42,365 nucleotides of DNA from Actinomycetota bacterium (GCA_005888365.1 VAWZ01000101.1:13496-55860); one strand, 5' to 3'. Positions 22,771 through 31,842 are shown, numbered from the stretch's first letter. Numbers and translations: made by a program. The notes: a model not told the origin generated them from the letters alone.

Positions 22771-23739
22771 ATGAAGTACGTGAACCTCGGCTCCACGGGT
22801 CTCCGCGTCTCGCGGCTCTGCCTCGGGATGATGAGCTACGGCAGGCACGAGAGCCGGGAGTGGGCCCTCGAGGAGAGGGACGCCGTGCCGATCGTGCGTC
22901 GCGCGGTCGAGGCCGGAATCACCTTCTTCGACACCGCGGACGTCTACAACGGCGGCCAGAGCGAGGTCGTGACCGGGCGGGTCCTGTCGAAGCTCTTCGG
23001 CACGCGCGAGGAATACGTCGTCGCCACCAAGGTGTGCATGCGCACGATGCCCGGCGAGAACGGCCGAGGGCTCTCCCGAAAGCACGTTCTCGCCTCGATC
23101 GACGCCTCGCTCGGGCGGCTCGGGCTCGACTACGTCGACCTCTACCAGATCCATCGCTGGGATCCGCTCACTCCGATCGAAGAGACGATGGAGGCGCTGC
23201 ACGACGTCGTCAAAGCCGGGAAGGCGCGCTACATCGGTGCCAGCAGCATGTACGCGTGGCAGTTCGCTACCGCGCAGCATGTCGCGCAGACGCCCTTCGT
23301 CTCGATGCAGAACCACTACAACCTCGTCTATCGCGAGGAAGAGCGGGAGATGATCCCGCAGTGCAGCGATCAGGGTGTCGCCGTTCTACCTTGGAGCCCG
23401 CTCGCCCGTGGGTTGCTCGCCGGCACCCGGACGCGTGAGGGTGAGCGCCTGACCACGCGGGCGAGGACCGATTCGTTCGGCGACAACCTCTACACACCCG
23501 AGGTCGACTTCGACGTGGTCGACCGCGCTGCGGAAGTGGCGGCAGCGCGGGGAGTCCCCATGGCTCGGGTTGCGCTTGCGTGGTTCTGGCACAAGCCCGG
23601 AGTGACGGCGCCCATCGTCGGAGCGACGAAGGTCGAGCATCTCGAGGATGCCCTCGCCGCCGAGCAGCTACGGCTGACCCACGACGAGATCGCGACGCTC
23701 GAGGAGCCCTACGTACCGCACGCGATCTCCGGCCATTAG
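22771..23739 (+). CDS. Aldo/keto reductase
   Basis: 322 aa, NADPH-dependent TIM barrel. Catalytic tetrad visible: Asp in FFDTAD, Tyr in DVYNGG, Lys in VVATKV, His in YQIHRWD. NADPH-binding end (PIVGATKVEHLEDAL) present. Resembles the YajO/AKR9-like group that reduces aldehydes or ketones; the physiological substrate is unknown. A plus-strand gene inserted between purM and purF. Confidence 0.9.
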   Translation: MKYVNLGSTGLRVSRLCLGMMSYGRHESREWALEERDAVPIVRRAVEAGITFFDTADVYNGGQSEVVTGRVLSKLFGTREEYVVATKVCMRTMPGENGRGLSRKHVLASIDASLGRLGLDYVDLYQIHRWDPLTPIEETMEALHDVVKAGKARYIGASSMYAWQFATAQHVAQTPFVSMQNHYNLVYREEEREMIPQCSDQGVAVLPWSPLARGLLAGTRTREGERLTTRARTDSFGDNLYTPEVDFDVVDRAAEVAAARGVPMARVALAWFWHKPGVTAPIVGATKVEHLEDALAAEQLRLTHDEIATLEEPYVPHAISGH

Positions 23740-23749
23740 CGCGTCCTAC

Positions 23750-23829
23750 GCTGGGCCTTCTCCGCTGGGGCTTCTCCGCTGGGGCTCCTAGGCTGGGGCT
23801 CCTAGGCTGGGGCTCCTAGGCTGGGGCGG
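23750..23829. repeat. 14-bp tandem repeat, about 5.7 copies
   Basis: Units of GCTGGGGCTCCTAG (three exact, two earlier variants ending TTCTCC, one partial) run from just after the aldo/keto reductase stop into the end of purF. On the minus strand the repeat contains the restored purF stop TAG, so the repeat seems to have grown out of the purF 3' end. Confidence 0.85.
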
Positions 23830-25193
23830 TCTCGAAGCGGAGCTTCTCGACCTTACGCGGCACCTTCGTTGGATACGCGCGCGTGAAGCAGGCCCGGCAG
23901 ACGGAGTCCTCCGGCAGCTGCGTCGCCCCCCTGCATGCCGTCGACCGACAGGTAGTGCAGCGTCGTCGCGCCGATGAAGGCGCGCACGTCCTCGACCGCG
24001 CGCTGAGACGCGACGAGCTCCTCTTCGTCCGCTATGTCGATGCCGTAGAAGCAGGGCGACACGACAGGAGGCGACGAGATCCGCACGTGCACCTCGGCCG
24101 AACCCGCGTCGAAGAGCATCGCCACGAGCTGGCGCGTCGTGTTGCCGCGCATGATCGAGTCGTCGACGACGACGATCCGCCTTCCTGCGACCTCGTCGAG
24201 CGGGTTGAACTTGAGCCGGATTCCCTGTTCCCGCATCGCCTGATCGGGCTGGATGAACGTCCTCGCGACGTAGCGGTTCTTGATCAACGCCTCGCCGAAG
24301 GGGACGCCGGACGCCTTGGAGTATCCGATCGCAGCCGGTGTGCCGGAGTCCGGGATGCCGATGACGAGGTCGGCCTCGACGGGAGCCTCCTCGGCCAGCC
24401 GTTCGCCCATCCGAACGCGCGCGCCGTGCACCTCGACGCCGCCCAGCCGTGAGTCCGGACGCGCGAGATAGACGTGCTCGAAGATGCAGAGCGCGTTGCG
24501 TCCGGACGGGACGGCCTGCGCTGCGTGCTGCCCGTCGGTGTCGACCCAGATGGCCTCACCCGGACGCACGTCGCGGACGACCCGTGCTCCGATCAGGTCG
24601 AGCGCGCACGTCTCGGAGGCCACCACCCAATCGTCTCCGATCAGGCCGAGCGAGAGGGGGCGGAACCCGAACGGGTCGCGGAAGGCGAGGAGTATCCCCT
24701 CCGCGAGTGCCGTCACCGAGTAGGCGCCTTCGAGCCGCCCCATCGTGTTCGCCATCGCCTCCGGGAGCGGCGCGGGATCGCGCCCGAGGAGAGCCGCGAT
24801 CACCTCCGTGTCGGAGCCGGAGCCGAGTCGCACCCCATCCGCCTCGAGCTCCGCTCGTAGCTCCTCGACGTTGACGAGGTTCCCGTTGTGGCCGAGTGCG
24901 ACGGTGCGGGCGCGCCCGTGGTGGACCAGCGGCTGCGCGTTCGCCCACCGGTTCGCACCGGTGGTCGAGTAGCGGGTATGGCCGATCGCGACCTCTCCCG
25001 GCAGCGCGTGCAGCTGCTGCTCGTTGAAGACCTGCGCGACGAGGCCCATGTCGCGTACGACCGTGAGCCGCCCCTTGTCCGAGACTGCGATGCCCGCCGA
25101 CTCCTGGCCACGGTGCTGGAGGGCGAAGAGCCCGAAGTAGGAGAGACGCGCGACGTCCCGGTCCTCGGACCGGATTCCGAAGACCCCGCACAT
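23816..25193 (-). CDS. purF: Amidophosphoribosyltransferase, with C-terminal frameshift
   Basis: N-terminal glutaminase starts MCGVFGI with Cys2 as nucleophile (processed after Met). RYSTTG, HNGNLVN and SGSDTEVI follow, then the PRTase motif VVDDSIMRGNTTRQL. Transfers glutamine ammonia to PRPP, the committed step. The track ORF ends early (stop at 23853). Removing one C from the C6 run at 23926-23931 restores a family-like end (EDSVCRACFTRAYPTKVPRK) that stops at 23816. ATG directly follows the purL stop (TAGATG), so translation is coupled. Confidence 0.93.
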
Positions 25194-27311
25194 CTAGTCG
25201 TCACCCTCCCAGGCGGCGCGGAGCTCTGCGATCTCCACTCCGAGGAGGGTAGCGCCGCCCGCCGCGCCCAGCACACGCAGCGGCACGTCGACGTCTGCCG
25301 CGATTCGCTGCACCGTCGCGAGCTCGTCCGGCGCGCACGCGACCACCGCTCGCCCTCCGACCTCGCCGAAGAGCTCGAGCTGCGAGTCCGCGAGCTCGAC
25401 TGCCGCGCCCGAGCCTGAGAAGATCGCAGCCTCCGCGAGGCAAACCGCGAGACCCCCCTCCGAAACGTCGTGCACGAGGCTCGCGAGTGGAGCTGCGCGC
25501 CAGAGAAACGAGACGAGCCGCGTCTCGGCCAGGAGATCGAGAGGCTTCGGCATTCCGCCCTCCTCGCCGAACCAGGCCTGGTACTCCGAGCCGGCGAGCG
25601 TGACGTCCGAGGCCTCCGCGAGGAGCAGCACGTCGCCCTCCCGCCAGCCCTTCGGCACGGCGCGGACGTCCTCGACGAGCCCAACCGCACCGACCACAGG
25701 CGTGGGACGGATCGCGCGCCCGTTCGTCTCGTTGTACAGCGAGACGTTTCCGGACACGATCGGAAGGTCGAGCGCATGGCACGCGGCGGCCATGCCCTCG
25801 ATCGTCTGGGAGAGCTCCCAGGCGATCTCGGGCTTCTCGGGGTTCCCGAAGTTCAGGCAGTCCGTGAACCCGAGCGGCTCGCCGCCCACGCACGCGACGT
25901 TCCGCGCCGCCTCGAGAATCGCCAGCGCCCCGCCGAGGAAGGGGTCGAGGCTCGAGACGCGGCCCTGGCCGTCGAGCGTGACGGCGAGCCCCCGGAGCGA
26001 GGGCCTGAGCCTGAGGACTGCAGCGTCGAGCCCTGGCCGGCGCACGGTTCGCGAGCCGACCAGCTGGTCGTAGCGGCGAAAGACGAAAGCGCGGCTGCGC
26101 ACGTTCGGCGACGCCAGGAGCTGCAGAAGCGCCTCCGGCGTCGGTGGACCGACGATCTCGCGAGCCGGAATCACCGGCCGCGGCTCGAGCGCGAGGTCGT
26201 AGCGCGGGCACTCGTCCGTCAAGAGACGTGCAGGTATCTCCCCCACGCACTCCTGGTGCCAGAAGGCGCGGAGCTCTCCGCTTGCGGTGATCTCGCCGAC
26301 GACCGAGTGGTGGAGCTCCCAGCGATCCAGGATCACCTCGACCGCCTCGAGCATCTGCGGTCGCACGATCGCCACCATCCGCTCCTGGCTTTCGGAGACC
26401 ATCACCTCCCAGGGCTCCATACCCTCTTCGCGAAGCGGGACGCGGTCGAGATGGACGTCGATGCCGTAGTCCGCGGCCATCTCCGAGAGCGCCGAGGCGA
26501 GACCGGCGGCTCCGCAGTCCTGGAGGGACTCGACGAGCCCGGCCTGGACGAGCTCGACCGAGGCCTCGATCAGCTTCTTCCCGGTAAAGGGGTCTCCGAT
26601 CTGGACCGAGGGGCGTTTCTCCGACGCCCCCTCGTCGAGCTCCTGGCTCGCGAGCACGGACGCGCCGCCGATCCCGTCCCGCCCGGTCGTCGCTCCGTAC
26701 AGGAGGACGAGCTGTCCGGCGCCCGTCGCCTGCGCCCGCACGACGCGCTCGACCGGCACGAGACCGAGGCACATCGCGTTCACCAGGCAGTTGTCCCGGT
26801 AGGCCTCGTCGAAGACGGTCTCTCCGCCGACCGTCGGCGCCCCGACCGAGTTGCCGTATGCGGAGATCCCGCCCACCGCGCGCGAGAACTCGTGATCCGG
26901 CTGGGCGAAGCGAAGCCCGTCGAGGAGCGCGATCGGGCGGGCGCCCATGGCCACGATGTCCCGCAGGATCCCGCCTACGCCGGTCGCGGCTCCCTGGAAC
27001 GGCTCCACGGCGGACGGGTGGTTGTGGCTCTCGACCTTGAACGCGACCGCTTGACCATCGCCGAGGTCGAGAACGCCGGCGTTCTCACCCGGGCCTTGCA
27101 GAACGCGCTCTCCTTCGCTCGGCAACCGCCGGAGGAGGAGTGCCGAGTGCTTGTAGCCGCAGTGCTCGGACCAGAGAAGCGAGAAGACGGCGAGCTCGAA
27201 ATCGTTCGGGTCGCGGTCGAGCAGCGCACGGATGCGTTCGAACTCCCGGTCCGTGAGGCCGAGTGCGCGGTGGAGCGGCTGTTCCGCGACGCTGCTCAGA
27301 GAACCACTCAG
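25194..27311 (-). CDS. purL: FGAM synthase large subunit, apparent CTG start
   Basis: About 705 aa. The track begins at an internal TTG (27125), but the frame continues upstream with family N-terminal sequence (HRALGLTDREFERI, SLLWSEHCGYKHS). There is an in-frame TAA at 27321-27323 and no ATG, GTG or TTG between them; CTG at 27311 sits exactly 6 nt after a TAAGCT box, CTG at 27299 is the alternative. Core: ESHNHPSAVEPFQGAATGVGG, DCGAAGLASALSEMA, SGNVSLYNET. This is the small-type PurL that works with PurQ and PurS, which are encoded 7.7 kb away. Confidence 0.93.
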   Translation of the reverse strand: MSGSLSSVAEQPLHRALGLTDREFERIRALLDRDPNDFELAVFSLLWSEHCGYKHSALLLRRLPSEGERVLQGPGENAGVLDLGDGQAVAFKVESHNHPSAVEPFQGAATGVGGILRDIVAMGARPIALLDGLRFAQPDHEFSRAVGGISAYGNSVGAPTVGGETVFDEAYRDNCLVNAMCLGLVPVERVVRAQATGAGQLVLLYGATTGRDGIGGASVLASQELDEGASEKRPSVQIGDPFTGKKLIEASVELVQAGLVESLQDCGAAGLASALSEMAADYGIDVHLDRVPLREEGMEPWEVMVSESQERMVAIVRPQMLEAVEVILDRWELHHSVVGEITASGELRAFWHQECVGEIPARLLTDECPRYDLALEPRPVIPAREIVGPPTPEALLQLLASPNVRSRAFVFRRYDQLVGSRTVRRPGLDAAVLRLRPSLRGLAVTLDGQGRVSSLDPFLGGALAILEAARNVACVGGEPLGFTDCLNFGNPEKPEIAWELSQTIEGMAAACHALDLPIVSGNVSLYNETNGRAIRPTPVVGAVGLVEDVRAVPKGWREGDVLLLAEASDVTLAGSEYQAWFGEEGGMPKPLDLLAETRLVSFLWRAAPLASLVHDVSEGGLAVCLAEAAIFSGSGAAVELADSQLELFGEVGGRAVVACAPDELATVQRIAADVDVPLRVLGAAGGATLLGVEIAELRAAWEGDD

Positions 27312-27317
27312 GGGGTG

Positions 27318-27323
27318 AGCTTA
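27318..27323 (-). promoter_or_regulatory. -10 box TAAGCT before purL
   Basis: TAAGCT ends 6 nt before the CTG at 27311, the same geometry as at purD and purM. It contains the in-frame TAA that closes the reading frame upstream. Confidence 0.42.
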
Positions 27324-27368
27324 TCGAGCGGTCCCGACCTCATAATGGTCAGCCTCGAGAGCGGGGGA

Positions 27369-27374
27369 TAGCCT
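27369..27374 (+). promoter_or_regulatory. -10 box TAGCCT of the second EamA gene
   Basis: TAGCCT ends 7 nt before the TTG at 27382, back-to-back with the purL promoter. Confidence 0.38.
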
Positions 27375-27381
27375 CGGGCGG

Positions 27382-28281
27382 TTGAAGAGCTACTGGCCGC
27401 TCCTCTTCCTGCTCGCGTCGATCTGGGGCGCGTCGTACCTCTTCATCAAGGTCGGGGTCGAGGACTTTCCGCCGGCCGCGATGACGGACATCCGGCTCCT
27501 CGTCGCGGGCCTCCTGCTCTTCGGCTACCTGGCAGCAACCTCGGGCGCCAGGCGCTCGCTCGCGGAGCTGCGCGCGGCCTGGCTCCCCTGCCTCGTTCTC
27601 GGACTCGTCAACGCCGCGCTCCCGATGAGCCTCGTCGCCTGGGGAGAGACGCACATCGACTCGAGCATCGCAGCGATCGCGCAGTCCTCGGTTCCGATCT
27701 TCATCACGCTTCTCGGTCTCCGCTTCCTTCCCCAGGAGCCCTTCGGGCTCATGCGTGTTGCCGGGCTCGCGATCGGGATCGGGGGAGTCGCGATCGTGAC
27801 GGGCGTGCATCCCGAAGGCGGCTGGTGGGCGGCGGCCGGGACGCTCGCAGTGGTCGCGTCGTCCGCCGCCTACGCAGTCGGCGGTCTCTACGGCCAGCTG
27901 CAGGTCCGCGGAACACGAGGCCCGGTGCTGGCCACGGGCAACCTCCTCTTCGGTGCCGCGTTGCTCCTCCCGCTCACCGTCGCGCGTCCTCCAACCGAGA
28001 TGCCGAGCTTCGCCTCGGTCGCGGCGCTCGGCGGCCTCATCCTCCTCCCAACCGTGATCGGACAGCTCATCCTCTTCCGCATGCTGCGTCTCCACGGAAG
28101 TCGTCGCAGCTCGCTCGTCACATACTTGATGCCAGGGTTCGCGCTCGTCTACGGCTCGACGATTCTCGACGAGCCTGTGACCGCGGCCGCACTCGGAGGC
28201 CTCGTGTTGATTCTGGGCGGCGTCGCGCTCGCTTCGGGGCAGCGGATCCTCGGCCCGCGGGCGCAGGGAGAGCCGGCGTGA
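27382..28281 (+). CDS. EamA/DMT-family transporter 2
   Basis: 299 aa from TTG 27382; no earlier start is in frame after the TAG at 27369. Ten hydrophobic helices in two EamA repeats, with WGASYLFIKVGVEDFPP near the N terminus and TYLMPGFALVYG in the second repeat. It shares family features with the gene at 15983 but is divergent in sequence. Substrate unknown. The TGA overlaps the GTG of the acetyltransferase gene, so the two form an operon. Confidence 0.88.
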   Translation: MKSYWPLLFLLASIWGASYLFIKVGVEDFPPAAMTDIRLLVAGLLLFGYLAATSGARRSLAELRAAWLPCLVLGLVNAALPMSLVAWGETHIDSSIAAIAQSSVPIFITLLGLRFLPQEPFGLMRVAGLAIGIGGVAIVTGVHPEGGWWAAAGTLAVVASSAAYAVGGLYGQLQVRGTRGPVLATGNLLFGAALLLPLTVARPPTEMPSFASVAALGGLILLPTVIGQLILFRMLRLHGSRRSSLVTYLMPGFALVYGSTILDEPVTAAALGGLVLILGGVALASGQRILGPRAQGEPA

Positions 28282-28799
28282 CCGTCTCCATCCGTCGAGC
28301 CCGGCCGGATGACATCGACTTCCTGACCGCCCTCTTTGCACACGAGGACGTCGAGCCGTACCTCGCCGCGGTCAGAGCGCGGGACCGGGACGCCGTGCTG
28401 ACGGAGGTCGAACGCTCGCAGGCAGAGCCCGAGAAGTTCGGCGTCTTCGTCATCGAGGTCGACGGCGAACGGGCCGGGACGATGCACTTCGAGCGCGTCA
28501 ACCACAGAAGCCGTATTGCGCAGCTCGGCGGCCTTGCCGTCCACCCCGAGTTCCGCGGCGGCAAGGTCGGGGACCAGGCAGCACGGATGTTCCAGCGCCA
28601 CCTCATTCGCGAACTCGGCTTCCACCGCCTCCAGCTCGAGGTGTACGGCTTCAACGAGCGGGCCATCCGCCACGCCGAGCGCTCCGGCTTCGTCCGGGAA
28701 GGCGCGCGTCGGAAGGCCTACTTACGGAACGAGGAATGGGTCGACGGCGTTCTCTTCGGCCTCGTCGCCGAGGACCTCGACGAGGAAGGCACGGCGTAG
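28278..28799 (+). CDS. GNAT-family N-acetyltransferase
   Basis: 173 aa, GTG overlapping the transporter stop. Starts SIRRARPDDIDFL. Beta4/acetyl-CoA loop region LAVHPEFRGGKVGDQAA, then NERAIRHAERSGFVREG, as in RimJ/RimL-like acetyltransferases that modify protein N termini, amines or antibiotics. The coupling to an EamA exporter suggests modification and export of the same small molecule, but that is inference. Confidence 0.88.
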   Translation: MTVSIRRARPDDIDFLTALFAHEDVEPYLAAVRARDRDAVLTEVERSQAEPEKFGVFVIEVDGERAGTMHFERVNHRSRIAQLGGLAVHPEFRGGKVGDQAARMFQRHLIRELGFHRLQLEVYGFNERAIRHAERSGFVREGARRKAYLRNEEWVDGVLFGLVAEDLDEEGTA

Positions 28800-28805
28800 G
28801 CTCGA

Positions 28806-30311
28806 CTAGGCAGTTTCCGTCGCCGGAGCGGGCGCCGATGCGGGCGTACGAAGGAGTGCGGCAGCCGCAAGCGCGCCGACGAGGAGCAGCACCGAGCCTG
28901 TCAGCAGCAGGTCGTCGAGTCCGCTGACGAACGCCGTCCTCGCGGGCTCCACGAGGTCCGGGTGCCCGGCGACGGCGCGAACGCCGGCCGAGCTCACCGC
29001 GCCGCCGAGCGCGTGCGCGTTTCCGCCGGCCGCGGTCGCGAACGAGTGCTCGACACGGTTCTCGAGCAGAGCGCCGAGCGCGGCGACCCCGATCGCCACG
29101 CCGCCGAGACGAAAGGTGTTGTTTATCCCGGACGCCATCCCGGTTCGCGCGGGATCGACGACGCGCAGTGCCGCAGCCGCGAGCGCAGGATTCGCGATCC
29201 CGATGCCGATGCCCGCGACGATGAAGCCCGGGAGCAGCGCGGTCCAGCGTGAGTCGGAATCGAGCCCGTACATCAACGCGAGGCCTCCCGCGACCAGCAT
29301 CAGCCCGGCGCCGATCATCGCGCGCAGCGGCACGCGTGCCGCAAAGCGCCGGGTCGCGAGCGGGACGAAGAAGACGAAGGCTGTCAGCGGCAGGAAGCGC
29401 AGGCCGGCGCCGAGCGGCGAGTACCCGAGGATGTCCTGCAGGTAGATCGAGAGGTACGGGAACATCGAGAACATCCCGGCAGCGATGCAGAACGTCGCGA
29501 CGGAAACGCCGACGAACGCCCGCTGGCGGAAGAGCGTCACGTCGAGCATCGGACGCACCTGACGGCGCTCGAGCAGGACGAACAGGAGCAGTAGGAGCAC
29601 TCCGCCGACGAGCGACGACAGGATGAGTCCGCTCGACCAGCCTCGAGCGTTTCCGCGGAGGATTCCGAAGACGATCAAGAAGAGCGCCGCCGAGAACGTA
29701 ACGAGGCCCTGGACATCCGTTCGCTTCGCTCCCTCGTCTCGGGACTCCGAGATCCGCGTCAGCGCCACCGAAAGTGCGAAGACCCCCACCGGAATGTTGA
29801 CGAAGAAGATCCACCGCCACCCGAGCGCGTCCGTAAGGATGCCCCCGATGAGCGGTCCGCAGGCGACCGCAGCGCCGACGGTGGCGCCCCAGATGGCGAG
29901 CGCGCCGAATCGCTCGGGACCGCGGTACTCGTGGCCGATGAGCGCGAGCGCCGTTGCGAAAAGCGCAGCGCCGCCGATGCCTTGCAGCGCACGGGCAACG
30001 TCGAGGGCGGTCGTGCTCCACGCGAGGCCGCAGAGCAGCGAGGCGAAGGTGAAGAGCACGACGCCCGTCATGAAGACCAGCCGGCGCCCGTACCTGTCGG
30101 CGAGCGCCCCCGCGGTGAGAATCAACGTGGCGAGGGTGAGCGCGTAGGCGTCGACCACCCATTGCAAACCGGTCAGGCTGGCGTCGAAGCGCCGCTGGAT
30201 GCTCGGTAACGCGACGACGACGATCGTGATGTCGAGCAGGAGCATGAACGTCGTCAGACAGACGGCGACAAGCGTCCACTTGCGTGCGCTCACGGCTTCT
30301 TCCATCCCCAC
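28806..30311 (-). CDS. DHA2-type MFS multidrug transporter
   Basis: 501 aa, about 14 transmembrane helices. LLDITIVVVALPSIQRRF in helix 1, the loop 2-3 motif ADRYGRRLVF, and the helix 5 motif GPLIGGILTDALGWRWIFF, as in EmrB/QacA proton antiporters. GTG 30311 or ATG 30305 are both possible starts; TAGCGT lies 9 nt before the ATG. It ends only 6 nt from the convergent GNAT gene. Confidence 0.9.
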   Translation of the reverse strand: MGMEEAVSARKWTLVAVCLTTFMLLLDITIVVVALPSIQRRFDASLTGLQWVVDAYALTLATLILTAGALADRYGRRLVFMTGVVLFTFASLLCGLAWSTTALDVARALQGIGGAALFATALALIGHEYRGPERFGALAIWGATVGAAVACGPLIGGILTDALGWRWIFFVNIPVGVFALSVALTRISESRDEGAKRTDVQGLVTFSAALFLIVFGILRGNARGWSSGLILSSLVGGVLLLLLFVLLERRQVRPMLDVTLFRQRAFVGVSVATFCIAAGMFSMFPYLSIYLQDILGYSPLGAGLRFLPLTAFVFFVPLATRRFAARVPLRAMIGAGLMLVAGGLALMYGLDSDSRWTALLPGFIVAGIGIGIANPALAAAALRVVDPARTGMASGINNTFRLGGVAIGVAALGALLENRVEHSFATAAGGNAHALGGAVSSAGVRAVAGHPDLVEPARTAFVSGLDDLLLTGSVLLLVGALAAAALLRTPASAPAPATETA

Positions 30312-30355
30312 GGAACGCTAAAGGATGCCCGAAAGAGCTCGTGTCAGAGGAGGCG

Positions 30356-30715
30356 CTACGTGCCCCCAGCGGCCGCGAGCTCCGCCGCATGGACGAGCGC
30401 GGCGCCGATCCAGCCCACGTCCGGCCCGCCCGCGAGGCCGCGCTCGGTGCGATAGATCCGGGTCGAGAGCGAGTAGTCCGTGCGCCCGTCCGCCCAGGGA
30501 TCGACGTCTCTTCCGTCTACGCGCACGCTCGGCGAGCCGAGGAAGCGCCGTCTTCGCGCCTGTTCCTCGGTGACGACGTCGATCATCTCGACCCGTGCCG
30601 GAACGCCGGTCGCGAAGATGGCCTCGTCGACCAACGAGATGGCGAGATCGCGCGAGGGGCAGTCCCTCCGCGCCAGGATTTCGACCCGCACCGTGCGTCC
30701 CGGAGCGGTAGTCAT
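30356..30715 (-). CDS. Thioredoxin-fold protein with degenerate redox site
   Basis: 119 aa from ATG 30715, with GGGGAGGGGG as Shine-Dalgarno sequence. VEILARRDCPSRDLA keeps one cysteine (CPS instead of CPxC), and FLGSPSVRVDGRDVDP gives the cis-Pro/beta3 segment. It resembles small DF-family thioredoxin-like proteins, sometimes annotated glutaredoxin or alkylmercury-lyase-like, in which a second Cys normally sits where this one has SLSTRIYR. One redox Cys may still act in a monothiol mechanism. Confidence 0.65.
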   Translation of the reverse strand: MTTAPGRTVRVEILARRDCPSRDLAISLVDEAIFATGVPARVEMIDVVTEEQARRRRFLGSPSVRVDGRDVDPWADGRTDYSLSTRIYRTERGLAGGPDVGWIGAALVHAAELAAAGGT

Positions 30716-30787
30716 GTTCGTCCCCCTCCCCAGGTAGGCGAAAGCACGTCCTTCTGACGCTAGGCCAGCTCGAGCCACCTCTGCAAC

Positions 30788-30801
30788 CCCTCGTTCGAGG
30801 G
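30788..30801. terminator. Short hairpin CCCTCG-TT-CGAGGG
   Basis: A 6-bp perfect stem between the MFS remnant and the thioredoxin-like gene; no T-tract. Weak terminator candidate. Confidence 0.25.
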
Positions 30802-30839
30802 ATCCGAACCGGGCCGCACTTTCGCCCCTCGACGCTCGG

Positions 30840-31366
30840 TCAAGCCGCCTTGCTCTCGCGCTCACTGTGCGCTGACTCCTCGCTGACCTCCTTCGGGCGC
30901 CCACGCGGGAGCAGGAGAGCCGGCACCAGCGCGACGGCGACGAGACCGACCGCGATCCAGAACGTGCTAGCGAAGGCGTCGGCGAGCAGCGGCGTCGCGC
31001 TCGGCTGCCGAGCAAGAGCGGTCATGCCCTGGACCCCGCCTGGAAGTCCGGGACGTTCGCGGCGATCGCACGCTGCAGGTTGATCGCCAGCAGGGCGGTC
31101 CCGATCGCGCCGGCGACGCGCTGGACGACAGTGAGGGCGCTCGTTCCTCTCGGCGTCTCAGGACGAGAGACCGTCTGGAAGGCCGCTGCCATCGAGGGCA
31201 TGATCGTGCTCCCGATCCCGAGACCCACCACGAACGGGGCTACCGCGAAGTAGCGGTACGAGGTGTCGGCCCCCACCCGTGTGAACGCGAGCGTGCCCAG
31301 CATCGCGACGAGCATCCCAACGTTGACGACGATCCGAGCGCCGATCTTGTCGGTCAGGAAGCCAGC
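30840..31366 (-). pseudogene. Remnant of an MFS (DHA2-like) transporter, 5' truncated and frameshifted
   Basis: Two ORFs (31022-31315 and 30840-31025) make the last part of one transporter: GFLTDKIGAR (the conserved inter-helix motif), then VGLGIGSTIMPSMAAAF, LTVVQRVAGAIGTALLA, and in the second frame FWIAVGLVAVALVPALLL. Adding one G to the G4 run near 31033 joins the frames (FQAGVQGMTALAR). Upstream of about 31366 the homology stops, so roughly two thirds of the gene is missing. It is not a copy of the intact transporter at 28806; the sequences differ. Confidence 0.75.
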
Positions 31367-31436
31367 TTGGGCGTGAACGGATAGCGGGTCAGTCGGACCT
31401 CCTCTCCTATCCTCTTCGGCGGGCGTCCATCCGCTC

Positions 31437-31442
31437 TAGGAT
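31437..31442 (+). promoter_or_regulatory. -10 box TAGGAT, leaderless glyoxalase gene
   Basis: TAGGAT ends 6 nt before the ATG at 31449; no Shine-Dalgarno sequence is present in the gap. Confidence 0.5.
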
Positions 31443-31448
31443 CACGGC

Positions 31449-31832
31449 ATGAGCCGCTTCCTGCACACAATGGTGCGCATCACCGATCCGGAGGCGAGCC
31501 GGCGCTTCTACGAGGCGCTCGGGTTCAGCTTCACCCGCGACCTGGACATCGTCCGCAACGGAGAGCTCGAGGCGACGAACTACTTCTACTCGCTCGGCGG
31601 CGCCGAGAACGTCCTCGAGCTGACATACAACCACGACGGGCGCACGTACGACCTTGGGACCGCATACGGGCACATCGCCATCGGCGTAGACGATCTCGAC
31701 GGAACCCTCGCGCAGCTCGCGGAGCAAGGCATCGAGCCGGAACGGCCGCCGTACAGCGTGCGCGAGGGCGGGTCGCGACTCTGTTTCGTGAGGGATCCCA
31801 ACGACTACCGGATCGAGCTGATCGAGCTCTAG
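31449..31832 (+). CDS. gloA: Lactoylglutathione lyase-like glyoxalase I
   Basis: 127 aa, one VOC-type monomer. The four metal ligands of glyoxalase I can be placed: His in RFLHTMVRI, Glu in VLELTYN, His in YGHIAIGV, Glu in YRIELIEL. Converts the hemithioacetal of methylglyoxal. Actinobacteria of this type may lack glutathione, so the physiological thiol is uncertain. It is convergent with the cyclase gene (10-nt gap). Confidence 0.87.
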   Translation: MSRFLHTMVRITDPEASRRFYEALGFSFTRDLDIVRNGELEATNYFYSLGGAENVLELTYNHDGRTYDLGTAYGHIAIGVDDLDGTLAQLAEQGIEPERPPYSVREGGSRLCFVRDPNDYRIELIEL

Positions 31833-31842
31833 CCAGGTCGCA

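Noticed and set aside
25470-27371. 633-aa plus-strand ORF opposite purL
   Set aside because: Antisense shadow of purL with no recognisable motif.
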